64,000 nucleotides of DNA from Pogonophryne albipinna (GCA_028583405.1 CM053258.1:972563-1036562); one strand, 5' to 3'; shown: positions 1 to 11,928, counted from the first letter of the stretch. Notes: a model not told the origin generated them from the letters alone. Made by a program: numbers and translations.

Positions 1-106
1 AATGACAAATATTCTCATGAATATTAAACACAACAACCTCTGAACATTACAAATATTCGCCTCAATTCAACCTGGAACCTCTCTCATACAATAATACAAT
101 ACAAAT

Positions 107-134
107 GGTGTGTGTGTGTGTGTGTGTGTGTGTG
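107..134. repeat. (GT)n microsatellite
   Basis: Uninterrupted GT dinucleotide run of about 14 units. Short translations over it are repeat artefacts. Confidence 0.95.
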
Positions 135-661
135 ATGGATCGTTGGAGCTATGTGCAACTCAAGGCATATGCTCGAACGGGAGCTGCCTGGACGCTGCAA
201 TCATGTTGCGCGCACTATCCGTGCTGAGTGTGCTGACTTTTCGTACAATGTCCCACTGTCTGGCTACCTGCATAAAGTCAAGTGCTCGGCGAAATGTCGC
301 TCCTTATATCCGTTAGTGCAGCTAGCTAGCACCAGATGCTAACAACAACAATACACGTAAGGTCTCTCTCTCGCTCGCTCGGGCCACACATACACACACC
401 CTCCCGGTCCTCCCGATGGCCAGTCGGTGCCTACCGGTGAGCGTGGAAGTGTGATCTGCCGCAAGCGGACGGCAGGAGCGGGGCTGTCAGAATGTATTTT
501 AAACTCGATGCGCTCTGAAACTACGGGGCGGCCGAGGACGCATTATTAACGCGTTAACTTGACAGCCCTAATAATTATTGATAAAAACAGACAACAAAAT
601 ATTTGACCTGATGGGTAGAATAATCTGGTGAAGGCATTTTACCTCTACAAATTAGGCTAGT
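135..661. other. No gene seen; probable DNA-transposon end
   Basis: No convincing exon. Around 541-572 the sequence reads TTAACGCGTTAACTTGACAG followed by CCCTA. This resembles the terminal inverted repeat of a common fish hAT-like element whose end reads TAGGGCTGTCA on the other strand. I could not find the partner terminus in the window, so the element is either truncated or starts before base 1. Confidence 0.35.
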
Positions 662-1379
662 ATGACTTGTTGGTTGATTAGTTGATTGAATGATCTATTG
701 GTTGGTTGGTTTGGTGGTTTGTTGGTTTGTTAGTCGGTTGGTTGGTTGGTTGATTGATTGGTTGTTGGTTGGTTGTTTTGTTGCTTCGATTGTTAGTCGG
801 TTGGTCGATTGGTTGGTTGTTGGTTGGTTGTTTTGTTGCTTCGATTGTTAGTCGGTTGGTTGGTTGGTCGGTCGGTCGGTTGGTTGAATGATTGGTTGGT
901 TGTTTTGTTGCTTTGTTTGTTAGTCAGTCGGTTGGTTGGTTGGTTGGTTGGTTGGTCGGTTGATTGTTTGTTGGCTGGTTGTTTGTTGCTTTGTTTGTTA
1001 GTCGGTTGGTTGGTCGGTTGGTTGGTTGGTTGGTTGGTTGGTTGGTTGGTTGGTTGGTTGATTGATTGATTGATTGTTTGTTGGCTGGTTGTTTGTTGCT
1101 TTGTTTGTTAGTCGGTTGGTTGGTTGGTTGGTTGGTTGGTTGATTGATTGATTGTTTGTTGGCTGGTTGTTTGTTGCTTTGTTTGTTAGTCGGTTGGTTG
1201 GTCGGTCGGTTGGTTGGTTGGTTGATTGTTGGTTGGTTGTTTTGTTGCTTCGATTGTTAGTCGGTTGGTTGGTCGGTTGGTTGAATGATTGGTTGGTTGT
1301 TTTGTTGCTTTGTTTGTTAGTCAGTCAGTCGGTTGGTTGGTTGTTTGTTTGGTTGGTTGGTTGGTTTGTTGGTTAGTTG
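662..1379. repeat. TTGG/TTGA-rich degenerate tandem array
   Basis: Runs of TTGG with TTGA and TCGG variants are punctuated by a recurring longer module (TTGTTTTGTTGCTTCGATTG and variants, then TTAGTCGG). This gives a higher-order pattern of about 70-110 bp. The W/G/L/V-rich translations follow from the tetranucleotide period and are not proteins. Confidence 0.9.
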
Positions 1380-2074
1380 ATAGACCAAACCAACATTTGC
1401 AGTCAAAACGTTTGTAAAAATCGCACATAAAAGCAAAGTATATCTAAATCAAATTTCTATGTTTTTGTGTATTATTGTGATAAGCTTATTTTTTTGTAAT
1501 TTCTTAACCTACCTACGATCTATGGTATACTTAGTTGCATGTTTCATAACACAAGTAACCAAAGTAATTATATAATCTGACTCCTTTACGTTGTTATAAA
1601 CTTTTTTTCTCGTATCAATAACTCTAAATGAGCGTTCAGATGCACCTTTAAGGATCTTTCTTTGCCTTTTCTTTTACACCAAATTGATTTCAGCAACTCA
1701 TTTCTTAAAATCTGCCCGACCCAGAGTGACCATGACTGGATTTCAGTGATGCTGAGGTTCAGTTTGGATTTCATTTATTTTAGTACGTCAGCCTTTGCTT
1801 TGTGTTTCCAGCGCAGCGAGAATCCCTTAATAAGGCGTGAGAGAAGAGAGTCTAATTTTCTTCTGTTACCGATCGGTTTGGTCTAACTTCTGTCAGACTC
1901 TGCTTAATTCACACGAGAGGGACATTTTCATGACTGACTGCTTTGCATTCTTCCCTCTAAAATATTCAACAAATGGGTAAAAAGATAACCTCCATCAGTG
2001 ACAGGAGCTCAGGGGTCTTCAGAGCTGTTGCATTTTAATTCATTTCTGATTTTAAAGTGACTTAACTGTATATA
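1380..2074. other. AT-rich region without a recognisable gene
   Basis: No exon-like open frame with splice sites, no RNA gene and no tandem structure is recognised here. Confidence 0.5.
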
Positions 2075-2217
2075 ATGTTATCTTTAATTGTTTTAATCTT
2101 GTGTGAATCTGTGCTGTCCTGTTTTTCAATCTCACCCTGTTGATGTTAAACTTCTGAATTACCCACAGGGATTAATAAAGCTCCATTTTATCTTATCTAT
2201 CTTATTTTATGATGCCA
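2075..2217 (+). mobile_element. LINE-type 3' tail remnant
   Basis: The motif CAGGGATTAATAAAGC followed by TCTTATCTATCTTATTTTA matches the 3' end (GGGATTAATAAAG plus short tandem tail) shared by many fish non-LTR retrotransposons. Only the 3' end is present and no reverse transcriptase is seen upstream. Confidence 0.5.
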
Positions 2218-3656
2218 AACAATCCCTAATGCCAGAGATGTTACTCTCAAACAGTCTCCAGATTCAGAATCAAACCAGCAGTGTTTTTCGTCCAGTTCTC
2301 GAGACTTTCTAACTTCCTGTCTGGAGCTCAAAGCCCATTGGTTACTGAAGACAGAAATCATTTTAAAACAGCTCGCCAAAGTAATATAGTGTCATTTATT
2401 ATTGTTTTAAAGGCTCAGTAAATACCTCCAACAGCTTGTCACTATAGCTTTTTGTCAAACCATCAGGAGGACATTTGAAAGGGACTACTTTCATTGGCGG
2501 ATAAATCCACATTTGGTGCTTTAGCAGTTGTGTGAATGAGTCAAAATTAACTAAAATAAACACTGTTTTTACTGCACTTGCTAAATATTATGATAAATAT
2601 GATCCTAAATCTCCTGCTGGTTTCACAGAGGGCTGTTCTGGCCTACAGTGCATTCGCTCGGTAACTAAACGTTGCCGCTTCCTCTAATTGAGTTCCCTCC
2701 TCTCTCTTTCTAACGCAGCATAACTTATTACTGATCATCTGCTCGTCGTGGGCTGATGCACGACCACAAGCTTTTTCTGTGTCTGAATCTCACTAAATAT
2801 AGTCACGACCACACTTATACATTTCAATCCCTCTCTGTGATCACGGGGAAACTCTTTTGTCAAACAGAGTTTAGAAGATGTCAGAGGGTTTGTATCTACG
2901 TTAAATGTCATTAAAGCCGACTGATTGGAGGTATTGACCCGTGAGCGTTTGGCCTTTCTCTTGTTATTGAGTTTCTGCCGAAGTGTTTGTGTGACTTTTG
3001 TTAAACTGGCATCACTTTGCAGGCACAGCTCTCACTCTGGTTATATTTGAAATACATTTACGTAGAGAGCAGATTTGCAATATAGCCCAGTGAAAAAACA
3101 CGAATTAACCCTTTTTATTGCACATTCTTACTATGTGTCTTTTAATTGATTTTATTCTAAATTAGATCCAACTTCCCCCGCTGGACAAAATAAAGTAATA
3201 TTATTATAATGACAATACATCTTTATTTATACAGCACCTTTCACACAGAGTCCTATTTACATACAAACAGAAAATACATATTTAAACACAGAAAATCAAA
3301 CAAGCCAGTAACACATTTTATAACGAAAACCAGAAACAATGATATAAAAGCAATTTTAAGAGATTTACGTTTCAGTTTGATTGCAAATAATTGCCAACTT
3401 TAACTTCCAATGAATATTTAATTTGATCCTTTATTGCACAAGCTTACCTAAATGAACTTGCCTTGAACATGGTTCTTAGCTGCAGGTGAAACGTCTCTCT
3501 ACTTTACAGCCGTAAAGCGTTTAAAGGTTAATGTGTGTCACCTGCTGCAGGCGTGGAGTGTGAGGATTTTCAACTTAATCTCAGCAGGAACAGAAAGTCA
3601 CAGTCAGCTGCGGAGGAACGTCTTCAACCTTTAATATCTCACTGAGGAGGGTCTGA
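2218..3656. other. No gene seen; small retroelement-tail fragment
   Basis: No coding exon recognised. Around 3205-3245 the bases ATCTTTATTTATACAGCACC resemble the reverse complement of a LINE/SINE 3' tail (GGTGCTGTATAAATAAAG). The rest looks like old non-coding sequence. Confidence 0.45.
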
Positions 3657-4175
3657 CGCTAAGCTAAAGGTGGCTAATGTTAGGATATAAATGAACTACA
3701 GCACGGTCACCTGACTTCACGTCACCACGCTAAGCTAAAGGAGGCTAATGTTGGGCTATAAAGGAACTACAACATGGTCACATGACTTCACGTCACCACC
3801 GCTAAGCTAAAGGTGGCTAATGTTGGGCTATAAAGGAACTACAGCACGTGAGTCACATGACTTCACGTCACCACCGCTAAGCTAAAGGAGGCTAATGTTG
3901 GGCTATAAAGGAACTACAGCACGGTCACATGACTTCACGTGAGCACCGCTAAGCTAAAGGAGGCTAATGTTGGGCTATAAAGGAACTACAGCATGGTCAC
4001 ATGACTTCACGTCACCACCGCTAAGCTAAAGGTGGCTAATGTTGGGCTATAAAGGAACTACAGCACGGTCACATGACTTCACGTCACCACCGCTAAGCTA
4101 AAGGTGGCTAATGTTGGGCTATAAAGGAACTACAGCACGGTCACATGACTTCACGTCACCACCGCTAAGCTAAAG
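3657..4175. repeat. 72-bp minisatellite, about 8 units
   Basis: CGCTAAGCTAAAGG recurs with starts near 3657, 3728, 3800, 3875, 3947, 4019, 4091 and 4163. Spacings are 71, 72, 75, 72, 72, 72 and 72. Every unit carries GGGCTATAAAGGAACTACAG (first unit diverged) and most carry CACATGACTTCACGTCACC, so a TATAAA-like and a CACGTCA-like motif repeat at a fixed spacing. Confidence 0.95.
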
Positions 4176-4650
4176 GATGTTTGTCGTCTAATTTAGACAC
4201 ATGAATATGAAGATACATTTTAAGTTGAGTTAAGTATTAATGATGCTTAATTGCAAAGTTTAAAATGGTTCAAAAATGTGTGCTAACATGATTTAAAACA
4301 TAAAATCTGCATTGCATAGCCTTAAGCAGAGAGTAAAATAAATCCTGTTTTCATTTATAATGAGAGGTCCACTCTGACCGCTCTTCAGCAGGACAGAGCA
4401 ATCAGACTGTAGCTGCAGGGAGAGAGGAATAAACAACGTATAATTAAATGGATTTGCATGTGATTAGTATTCCCTGCTAACCCTGGAGGCTGACAATGCA
4501 ACAACACATATTTAAAGCAGACTTTCAGTATAGAACCAGCTGCTGGAGGTCAGGGCGTCCCAAACAAAGGTCTGCAAAACCAAATCAACAAATACAACCA
4601 CTAACGTTTACTCCATTGTTTTTGTTTTCCATGTTTCAAGATGTGATTAT

Positions 4651-4655
<5 letters not shown>
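4176..4655. other. No gene seen
   Basis: Non-repetitive AT-rich sequence between the minisatellite and a GA microsatellite. No exon or RNA recognised. Confidence 0.5.

Positions 4656-4733
<78 letters not shown>
4656..4733. repeat. (GA)n microsatellite
   Basis: About 39 uninterrupted GA units. Confidence 0.97.
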
Positions 4734-4737
<4 letters not shown>

Positions 4738-4874
4738 GTAATGATATTATAATCAGGACACATCTGTTAGTTTTAAATATGGTTCCTGCTTTGCATTTTG
4801 TTTACATCCATTCATTAAAGTGGTAATAGAGACCTTTGCTTTTAATTGATTATGAGGTTAATGTTGATGGTTGT

Positions 4875-4989
4875 GGAAAAATTGGAGGGGCTCTGTAAGG
4901 AAGTGCCAGATTTCTTCCGGTTGTGTATTTTCAAATTCTAGCGCACTCGAGCTGGTTTCTCCGAAATTACCTACCCCACCTTTAATATA
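4875..4989. mobile_element. Terminal fragment of a TTAA-flanked DNA element
   Basis: This stretch (GCTCTGTAAGGAAG, GCACTCGAGCTGGTTTCT, TTACCTACCCCACC then TTTAA) is clearly homologous to the right terminus of the complete element at 52260-53405. It ends at a TTAA as that element does. No matching left terminus is visible upstream, so it is a truncated copy. Confidence 0.7.
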
Positions 4990-5412
4990 ATTTAAATATG
5001 CTAATTTGATTATTAGATCACCAAAACAAGGGATTAGTCTGAAAAATCGCTTAAATGGGATGAATAATAAGGAACTGGCTAAGAAAAATATTGGATAAAA
5101 AAATTAGGTAATCATATTCGACCAATGGATTTTTAGGCCCCCAAAACATACATTTAGACAAAAGTACTTATTTATGAAGGAGTTTCGGCCATCTTGGACG
5201 CCATCTTGAAAATTAGACCTTTGTAGCATGGATGTATAACAATCTTTCCTATGAGAGCTGCTCATTGGCGCATGAAGTCAAAATGGCCCAACTTTTGAGA
5301 GAGTGAAACGTCACAGATTACCCAGCATGCCTGAGAAGTACCCGTATGTGCGCTCATAGAGCACGCGCAACTTTGACCACGCCGCCCAAAAGGCTCGTTC
5401 ACATCAAGCCGT
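4990..5412. other. No gene seen
   Basis: AT-rich sequence becoming GC-richer towards the inverted-repeat element. No feature recognised. Confidence 0.45.
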
Positions 5413-6123
5413 TGTCGGTATCATATGTGTTCGGGGTACCATATGTGTCCGTCTCTTACCAATGACGTCACGCATTGTGATTGGCTGTACGGTAATTTAC
5501 CCAGGGGTGCTCGGGGGCAAATCACATCTACAGATCAAGACGAAGCGAATGGAAGTACTCCCATACTCCTAGCGTGTGAAAATGTTTGTGAAAAACGTGT
5601 GCAAAGTCTCCGAAAACGGAGCAGTGGCTGTACGGCATTGGCTGTACAGCAACTCAAGAGGACCATCATACACGGTCAAATTCCGAACATTTAAACATAG
5701 CCTTCACTTCATTCTTTACTTTGTCCGTTATTATATGTGGAAGATATTACTTTTTTCTCCGTCATGTTGTTTCCATAGCAACAACTTCAAACAGGAAGTT
5801 AACCCAAATTACATTTAAGATACTGCAACGAAAGTAACAAAAACAATGTAAAATCCTTTTCCGTTTCACAGAACACAAATTGGGTTATTTACATAATTAT
5901 AGTCGAATGCATTTATTGTAAGTCGCTTTGGATAAAAGCGTCAGCTAAATGCAATGTAATGTAATGATCAAAAACCCCCGCTATACTCTAGACAGCGCGC
6001 CCGAGCACCCCTGGGTAAATTACCGTACAGCCAATCTCAATGCGTGACGTCATTGACGTCGTGACGTCACGACGTCGTGACGTCATTGGTAAGAGACGAC
6101 CCCAAACACATATGGTACCGACA
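5413..6123. mobile_element. Long-inverted-repeat element with CRE-like octamers
   Basis: Two arms of about 110-130 bp are inverted. The left arm begins TGTCGGTATCATATGTGT and the right arm ends ACACATATGGTACCGACA. Both contain TCTTACCAATGACGTCA, GGCTGTACGGTAATTTACCC and AGGGGTGCTCGG in mirrored order. The right arm has an extra block holding three TGACGTCA octamers (6045-6052, 6062-6069, 6078-6085) plus two partial ones, while the left arm has one (5463-5470). The ~460-bp centre has no transposase. This fits a fold-back or MITE-type element; no clear target-site duplication was found. Confidence 0.75.
5914..5968 (+). mobile_element. Conserved LINE/SINE 3'-tail motif
   Basis: Contains TGTAAGTCGCTTTGGATAAA, then AGCGTC-GCTAAATG and a TGTAATGTAATG tail. 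This is a 3'-end motif shared by several teleost retroposon families. It lies inside the inverted-repeat element, so it was either captured or inserted there. Confidence 0.65.
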
Positions 6124-7143
6124 CCGTCCCGTGGGTTAGATGCGTTCATAATGCTGAGGAAATAACTCTCAGAATAACGTTATTAGCACATTTTACAACT
6201 TGAGGACCGAATGTTTTTAACAAGGGCTATACACATTTTCATACTGGGTAGTTTATTTGGTTAAAAAAAAGTATCCTCTGATTAACAGACGTCTCTTTCC
6301 CCGTGTTAGTCAATGGGGGAAAGTGTTTCTGGGCCCAGAGACGTCACGGACTGATACGGAGGTTGTAGTACCGCCGTTTGGACACAACGCATTGTGGGAA
6401 CAGAGTCCGGAGCACTTCCTGGGGGCTTGCTTTGTAGTGGTCAGATTTTGGTAGACTTTTAGTATGTTACTAAGCTCACCTGATACTACAGTAATCCATT
6501 GAAAAACCTTTTGTTGCAATTTTTTTGGGGTTTGCAGCTGACTACATCTCTAAGACTTTCTTTACAATGTGATCTCCCTGTCACAATGAAAGCCTTGGAT
6601 CCAAACACTGCATCACTTCCTGTCAGAGGGCTTTTTCACCTAAGAGGCAGATAAATAAAATGCCTTACAACTCAACACAATATGTCAAAACTCAACAAAG
6701 AATTCCTACAATTCAACAAAATCGTTTCGTGCAAGATCAATTGGTCTCATTCAACCCTTCTTACATTTTTTTGTTACGTATTTAGTTGTTTTCACCTGTG
6801 TCAATATTAGAGGTATTTCAGTGTGTATTTATAGTCATTTAAGTCCATTTTGTGACTTCTTTTGTGCTGGTTTGTGGTCACTCTGCATGTCTTTCTGAAT
6901 TTCTCATGTATAGTATCTATAAAAATGAACAACATGTCCGACCTGAGCTCCGTCTCGCTCCCATGCTGCTGTGTCTCAGCGGGGCTCTCTCAGTAATTGC
7001 AGTTTGAAGTGAAATGTGACGGAGGTTTCTACGTGGGGCTGAAATGATTCACCCTTCAGTCAGAGATCGCCCCCCCCCCCCCGCCCCCACACGTCACCTC
7101 ACAAAGTTATCCTGCTCTCTTTTAAAGGGTTTTCCCTCGAAAA
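6124..7143. other. No gene seen
   Basis: Mostly AT-rich. A C homopolymer of about 13 bases occurs near 7070. No exon with credible splice sites or RNA gene recognised. Confidence 0.45.
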
Positions 7144-7800
7144 ATGATCCTGGTTTTGTGTCTCTTTGTAGGAACTTTGGGACTCTTTGTGGTCATTCTG
7201 CGTCTCTTTAAGTTCATTTTGCATCTATTTCTTTTATATCTACGTTCCTTTCTCGTCATTGTGTCTCTTCCTAGTCGGTTTGGGTCATTTTTAATCGTCA
7301 AGTGTCGTTTTTTTTGTCATTTTGTATGTTTTTGTCGTAACTTGGATCTATTTGTGTTCATTTTGCATCTGTTCTTATGTCCGGTCATTCTGTGTCTCTT
7401 TGTTGTCGTTTTGACTCATTCAGTCGTCATAGGTAGGTTTTAGTGATTATTATTCTTTTTATTGTAGTTTTGCGTCTCTTTGAAACTCTTTCAACAAACT
7501 CTGGGTCTCTTATTTTGCCCCTCTTTGCGTTTAACGTTCCTTTCCGGTCATTCTTTGCAGTCATCGCTCATTTTGAATCATCATGTATGTTATTGGTTAT
7601 TTTGTGTCTATTTTCAGTCATTCTTTGTCATTTTGCATAATTTGACATCTTCTTGTCGTAACTCTGGGTCTCTCTGATGTCATTTTGCATCTATTTCCAG
7701 ATGGTCCTGTTAGTTCTTTTCAGTAGCCATGTTCATGTATTTGGTTGTTTTCTGTAAAATATCAGTTATTTAGTTTCTCTGTGGACGTTAACACACATGT
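7144..7800. repeat. Degenerate TGTCTCTTTGT/GTCATTTTG tandem repeat
   Basis: Variants of TGTCTCTTTGTNGTCATT and GTCATTTTGCATCTATTT recur every 20-40 bases across the stretch. Translation gives hydrophobic L/F/V/I-rich strings that look membrane-like but come from the repeat. This is an old, diverged simple-sequence array. Confidence 0.75.
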
Positions 7801-8057
7801 AGTCATTTTCTGAGTCTCTGGAGGCTGTAGTCTCCTGAGCTGCACAGAGGAAGCGTGATAGATATTTGCCGGGTGTTTTTGCAGCGCTGCGGTTTCCTCT
7901 GCAGTTTGTGGACCCTGAAGAGTCTTCTCTGCATGCAGCGCCTCACTACAGCTTCATGTGTGCAACATGTGTGTAACGTGACTAATGAGGGGTGGAGAGG
8001 TAATCCATATCTCCCTGAAGAAAATAGAAGCTGAGAGGGATGAAAGACAGGAAGGGA

Positions 8058-8058
<1 letters not shown>

Positions 8059-8149
<91 letters not shown>
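8059..8149. repeat. (CA)n microsatellite
   Basis: About 45 CA units, almost uninterrupted. Confidence 0.97.
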
Positions 8150-8152
<3 letters not shown>

Positions 8153-8154
<2 letters not shown>

Positions 8155-8433
8155 ATGCCATGTATACATCACTTCAGGGGACATCACATTGACTTACATG
8201 CATTTCCTGGAGACTTATCCTAACCTTAACCATAACCAACACATGCCTAACCCTAACCCTAACCCTTAACTTTACCCTTAACCTTACCCTTACCCTAAAC
8301 CTAACCAAGTCTTCACCCTAAAATTAATGATTCCCCTCATGGGGACCTCCAATTTGTGCCCATAAGGGAGGCGAGTCCCCACACGTGACTGTGTAAACAG
8401 ATTTAGGTCCCCGCAAGTATAGTAATGCTAGGC

Positions 8434-8440
<7 letters not shown>
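8153..8440. repeat. Dispersed fish repeat with TAACCC-like core
   Basis: A GGGGACATCACATTGACTTA-type motif, a core of TAACCTTAACC/CCTAACCCTAACCC variants (about 8216-8312), then ATGGGGACCTCC and TAGGTCCCCGCAAGTATAG. This combination, often next to CA repeats, is recalled as a dispersed teleost repeat. I do not read it as a telomere. Confidence 0.6.

Positions 8441-8441
<1 letters not shown>

Positions 8442-8475
<34 letters not shown>
8442..8475. repeat. (CA)n microsatellite
   Basis: Second, shorter CA run of about 17 units. Confidence 0.95.
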
Positions 8476-8476
<1 letters not shown>

Positions 8477-8788
8477 CAGCACACAGGAACACGTATTCCT
8501 TCTTCTTCGACATGCATGTTGAGTTTTAATTGGCTTTTTAATTGAGTTCACATAGATCAACACTTTAACTCTACAGGTGGTGGATTTATTTTAACAATCA
8601 GACACCTTTATTTATCCCGGGTAGGTTTGTGATGCATGTTCACACTCTACACACATCACTGATTAACTGACTTCACAATTGAATTAGCTTCTTTAAATAA
8701 ATTAACTTTAATTGTAAATGAATCATGTGGGGTCTCCTTCTTTTGTCCAGGGCGTGACAGAGAGCTGGAAACTGACTTTCTGAAAGAC
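8476..8788. other. No gene seen
   Basis: Non-repetitive AT-rich sequence; nothing recognised. Confidence 0.45.
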
Positions 8789-8897
8789 AGAGGTGGGAAG
8801 TAGTGAAGTACAAATACTTAGTTACTGTACTTAAGTACATGTTTCTGGTATCAGTACTTTACTCCACTACTTATTTTCCTGACGACTTTTTACTTTG

Positions 8898-10088
8898 ACT
8901 TCTTACATTTTGAACACAAATACCTGTACTTTCTACTTCTTACATGTTGAACACAAATACTTGTACTTTCTACTTCTTACATGTAGAACACAAATACCTG
9001 TACTTTCTACTTCTTACATGTTGAACTCAAATACCTGTACTTTCTACTTCTTACATGTTGAACACAAATACCTGTACTTTCTACTTCTTACATGTTGAAC
9101 TCAAATACCTGTACTTTCTACTTCTTACATGTTGAACACAAATACCTGTACTTTCTACTTCTCACATGTTGAACACAAATACCTGTACTTTCTACTTCTT
9201 ACATGTTGAACCCAAATACCTGTACTTTCTACTTCTTACATGTTGAACACAAATACCTGTACTTTCTACTTCTTACATGTTGAACACAAATACTTGTACT
9301 TTCTACTTCTTACATGTTGAACACAAATACCTGTACTTTCTACTTCTTACATGTTGAACTCAAATACCTGTACTTTCTACTTCTTACATGTAGAACACAA
9401 ATACCTGTACTTTCTACTTCTTACATGTTGAACCCAAATACCTGTACTTTCTACTTCTTACATGTAGAACACAAATACCTGTACTTTCTACTTCTTACAT
9501 GTAGAACACAAATACCTGTACTTTCTACTTCTTACATGTTGAACCCAAATACCTGTACTTTCTACTTCTTACATGTTGAACCCAAATACCTGAACTTTCT
9601 ACTTCTTACATGTTGAACCCAAATACCTGTACTTTCTACTTCTTACATGTTGAACTCAAATACCTGTACTTTCTACTTCTTACATGTTGAACCCAAATAC
9701 CTGTACTTTCTACTTCTTACATGTTGAACTCAAATACCTGTACTTTCTACTTCTTACATGTTGAACCCAAATACCTGTACTTTCTACTTCTCACATGTTG
9801 AACCCAAATACCTGTACTTTCTACTTCTTACATGTTGAACCCAAATACCTGTACTTTCTACTTCTCACATGTTGAACCCAAATACCTGTACTTTCTACTT
9901 CTTACATGTTGAACTCAAATACCTGTACTTTCTACTTCTTACATGTTGAACACAAATACCTGTACTTTCTACTTCTTACATGTTGAACCCAAATACCTGT
10001 ACTTTCTACTTCTTACATGTTGAACCCAAATACCTGTACTTTCTACTTCTTACATGTTGAACCCAAATACCTGTACTTTCTACTTCTC
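8898..10088 (+). repeat. 37-bp minisatellite, about 32 units
   Basis: Unit core is ACATGTTGAAC-C-AAATACCTG then TACTTTCTACTTCTT. Frequent variants are CACAAA, CCCAAA, CTCAAA and TGTAGAAC. The array lies inside element copy A, and the same repeat in inverse orientation fills copy B. Confidence 0.97.
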
Positions 10089-10352
10089 TCATTTCCCAAA
10101 CAGCTGGTTCCTGTAGTCTGAATGTGTGTTTGGTGGCGTGATCATTATTCTTTAGAGTCATTGCGTGCCTATTGATTTGAACACGATCCGTGTATCCATC
10201 ATTTCCTGGTCTTCTCTAAAGAAGAGGGACCAATGGAAACGTTGTCATGTTGCCGTTGTTCAGCATGGAAACATTCATTAGCTAACAATGACATTATTGT
10301 TCTAATAATATAAAGGGAGGTCAGGTACTCTTTAAAACAGCTGCTAGTTATG

Positions 10353-11211
10353 AAATCAAATCAAATCAAGTTTTATTTATATTGCACATTTATAAACGAT
10401 TTTTGGTGGAGCCAAAGTGCTGTACATATAATAAAAATAGCCTACAGTAGAGACACTTTACAGCAAATACAACAGCACAGATTGTTCAGAATATCAGTCT
10501 GAGAAAAACGACACCCTCTGTCCATAGACCCTCTGTCCTTAGACCCTCTGTCCTCAGACCCTCTGTCCTCAGTCCCTCTGTCCTTAGACCCTCTATCCTC
10601 AGACCCTCACATCGTACAAGGAAACACTTCCGGAGAAAACCCACAGTTTAAAGGGAACATGGGAGAAACCTCAGGGAGAGCAACAGAGGAGGGATCCCCC
10701 TCCCAGGACGGACAGACGTGCAATAGATACCGTGTGTAAATCCAAGAGATAATACATTTGACAGCATATAGACCGAATGTTAGGAAATGCATGTGTCTGT
10801 AATAAGAAGATGAATCCACGAGGATGTCAGCTACAATCCTGTGGAAGCCATCAGGGAAGCAGCATGACGAGACCCAAGGCAGGACCGCAGAGACAGGTTC
10901 AGCCACGACCCGAAGTCCACGACTTAATCCAGAACTCAGGATAGAGGATCCAGGACACAGGACTACAGCAAGAGGATCAGCCTCGACTCCGGATCCCGGC
11001 GTAGATATAGATACAAAACAAGAAGAAAGATTTGGCTGGGTTAATCGGAACAAGAGAATACACAGACACAGACAGAGAGGGGAAAGGTCATTGGATCAAA
11101 GTTATTCTTGATAACCCTCTAGAAAGATCTCATGAACTTCCCCACTCAATCTATCAAGACCCGAGCAGTTCTATTAGATATAAGAAACAGAGATAGGGAG
11201 CACAACACGCT
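10353..11211 (-). mobile_element. L2-like LINE 3' fragment (3' UTR), inverted
   Basis: On the minus strand this resembles the 3' UTR of the LINE at 19512-22987: shared words include CTCCTCTGTTGCTCTCCCTG, GTCCGTCCTGGGAG and ATCCTCGTGGATTC. Its 3' end, read on +, is an AAATC repeat followed by AAGTTTTATTTATATTGCAC. The corresponding region of copy B lacks it: CTAGTTAT joins directly to GGGTAC there. The insertion therefore left at most a 1-bp duplication. Confidence 0.8.
10510..10606. repeat. 15-bp tandem repeat, about 7 units
   Basis: Units of the type AGACCCTCTGTCCTC with TTAGACC and CATAGACC variants. It lies in the LINE 3' UTR fragment; the homologous UTR at 22861 has only one such unit, so this is a local expansion. 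Confidence 0.85.
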
Positions 11212-11369
11212 GGGTACTTTTTACTGAAGTACATTTCAAAGCCCATACCTCTTTACTTTCACTTGAGTAAAGAACTTTAGTCAGTACTTCTACTTTTACC
11301 AGAGTATTTTTAAACACGAGTATCTGTACTTCTACTTGAGTGAAGGATGTGTGTACTCTTCCCATCTCT

Positions 11370-11893
11370 ACTGAAATCTCGTCGTTGAGCACCTTCAGAG
11401 TTTCTTCTCCTTTCAGCACTTTGCCTCTATTGTTTTTCTCTCTGCACTTATTCCACCAACACCAATCCTTCTGTGCAGCCTGTAATTAAAGTGATTCTCT
11501 TTCAGAGGCCGCCCTGCCCCCATCCATCTCCTGTAATTATTTCTGAAGCCTATTTTAAGTGCAGGGTTATTAATCATGTGGTGGTTGGCGGACCCCCTCC
11601 GAGATATTTTCTTTCATACAGAAGAGCTGCTGTTGGAATCGAGTCATCTCAAAAACACACTTCAAACCAAAGCGACGGCCATCTGGCTGCTGTTGTCCCG
11701 ACTGAAGGAGGATCTGAAAAACCAACTGTTGCATGTGCATGTGAGCGAATGCCCGGGAGGAAGTGTGCAAATCAATGCGGTGAGGAATTACTTCTTACCT
11801 CTTTACTTTTCCATCTGCAGCATGTCTAAACTCACCTTAAGAAGCCCCGGACATTTTCACAGTTGCTGTTAAAAGCTGTGAGTTTGTTCCTTT
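11370..11893. other. No gene seen
   Basis: Non-repetitive spacer between element copy A and the LTR-like element. Overlapping open frames up to about 118 codons exist on both strands but show no recognisable domain or consistent splice sites. Confidence 0.4.
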
Positions 11894-11928
11894 TGTCACG
11901 CTCACAGGTACAGATCAGAACCCAATAG

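Larger units (their letters stand above)
8789..11369 (+). mobile_element. Element copy A with AGAGGTGGGAAG termini
   Basis: Begins AGAGGTGGGAAGTAGTGAAG and ends TACTCTTCCCATCTCT, so the ends are inverted repeats of about 12 bp. Both ends are rich in AAGTACTTT-type motifs typical of an abundant fish non-autonomous repeat. Internally it holds a 37-bp minisatellite and then a segment (about 10088-10352) that is also present in inverted orientation in copy B at 15168-16556. A LINE fragment (10353-11211) is inserted near its right end. No protein is encoded and no clear target-site duplication was found. Confidence 0.75.

Noticed and set aside
7144..7640. Membrane protein (hydrophobic ~99-codon frames)
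   Set aside because: The hydrophobicity comes from a degenerate T-rich tandem repeat; frames are short and lack splice or start context.
8216..8312. Interstitial telomere (CCCTAA repeats)
   Set aside because: Only a few imperfect CCTAACCC units mixed with CTTAACC and CTTACCC inside a known-looking dispersed repeat next to CA tracts; not a perfect hexamer array.
8789..11369. Target-site duplication CTGAAA flanking element copy A
   Set aside because: Left flank CTGAAAGAC and right flank ACTGAAATC are similar but offset relative to the termini, so the match may be chance.
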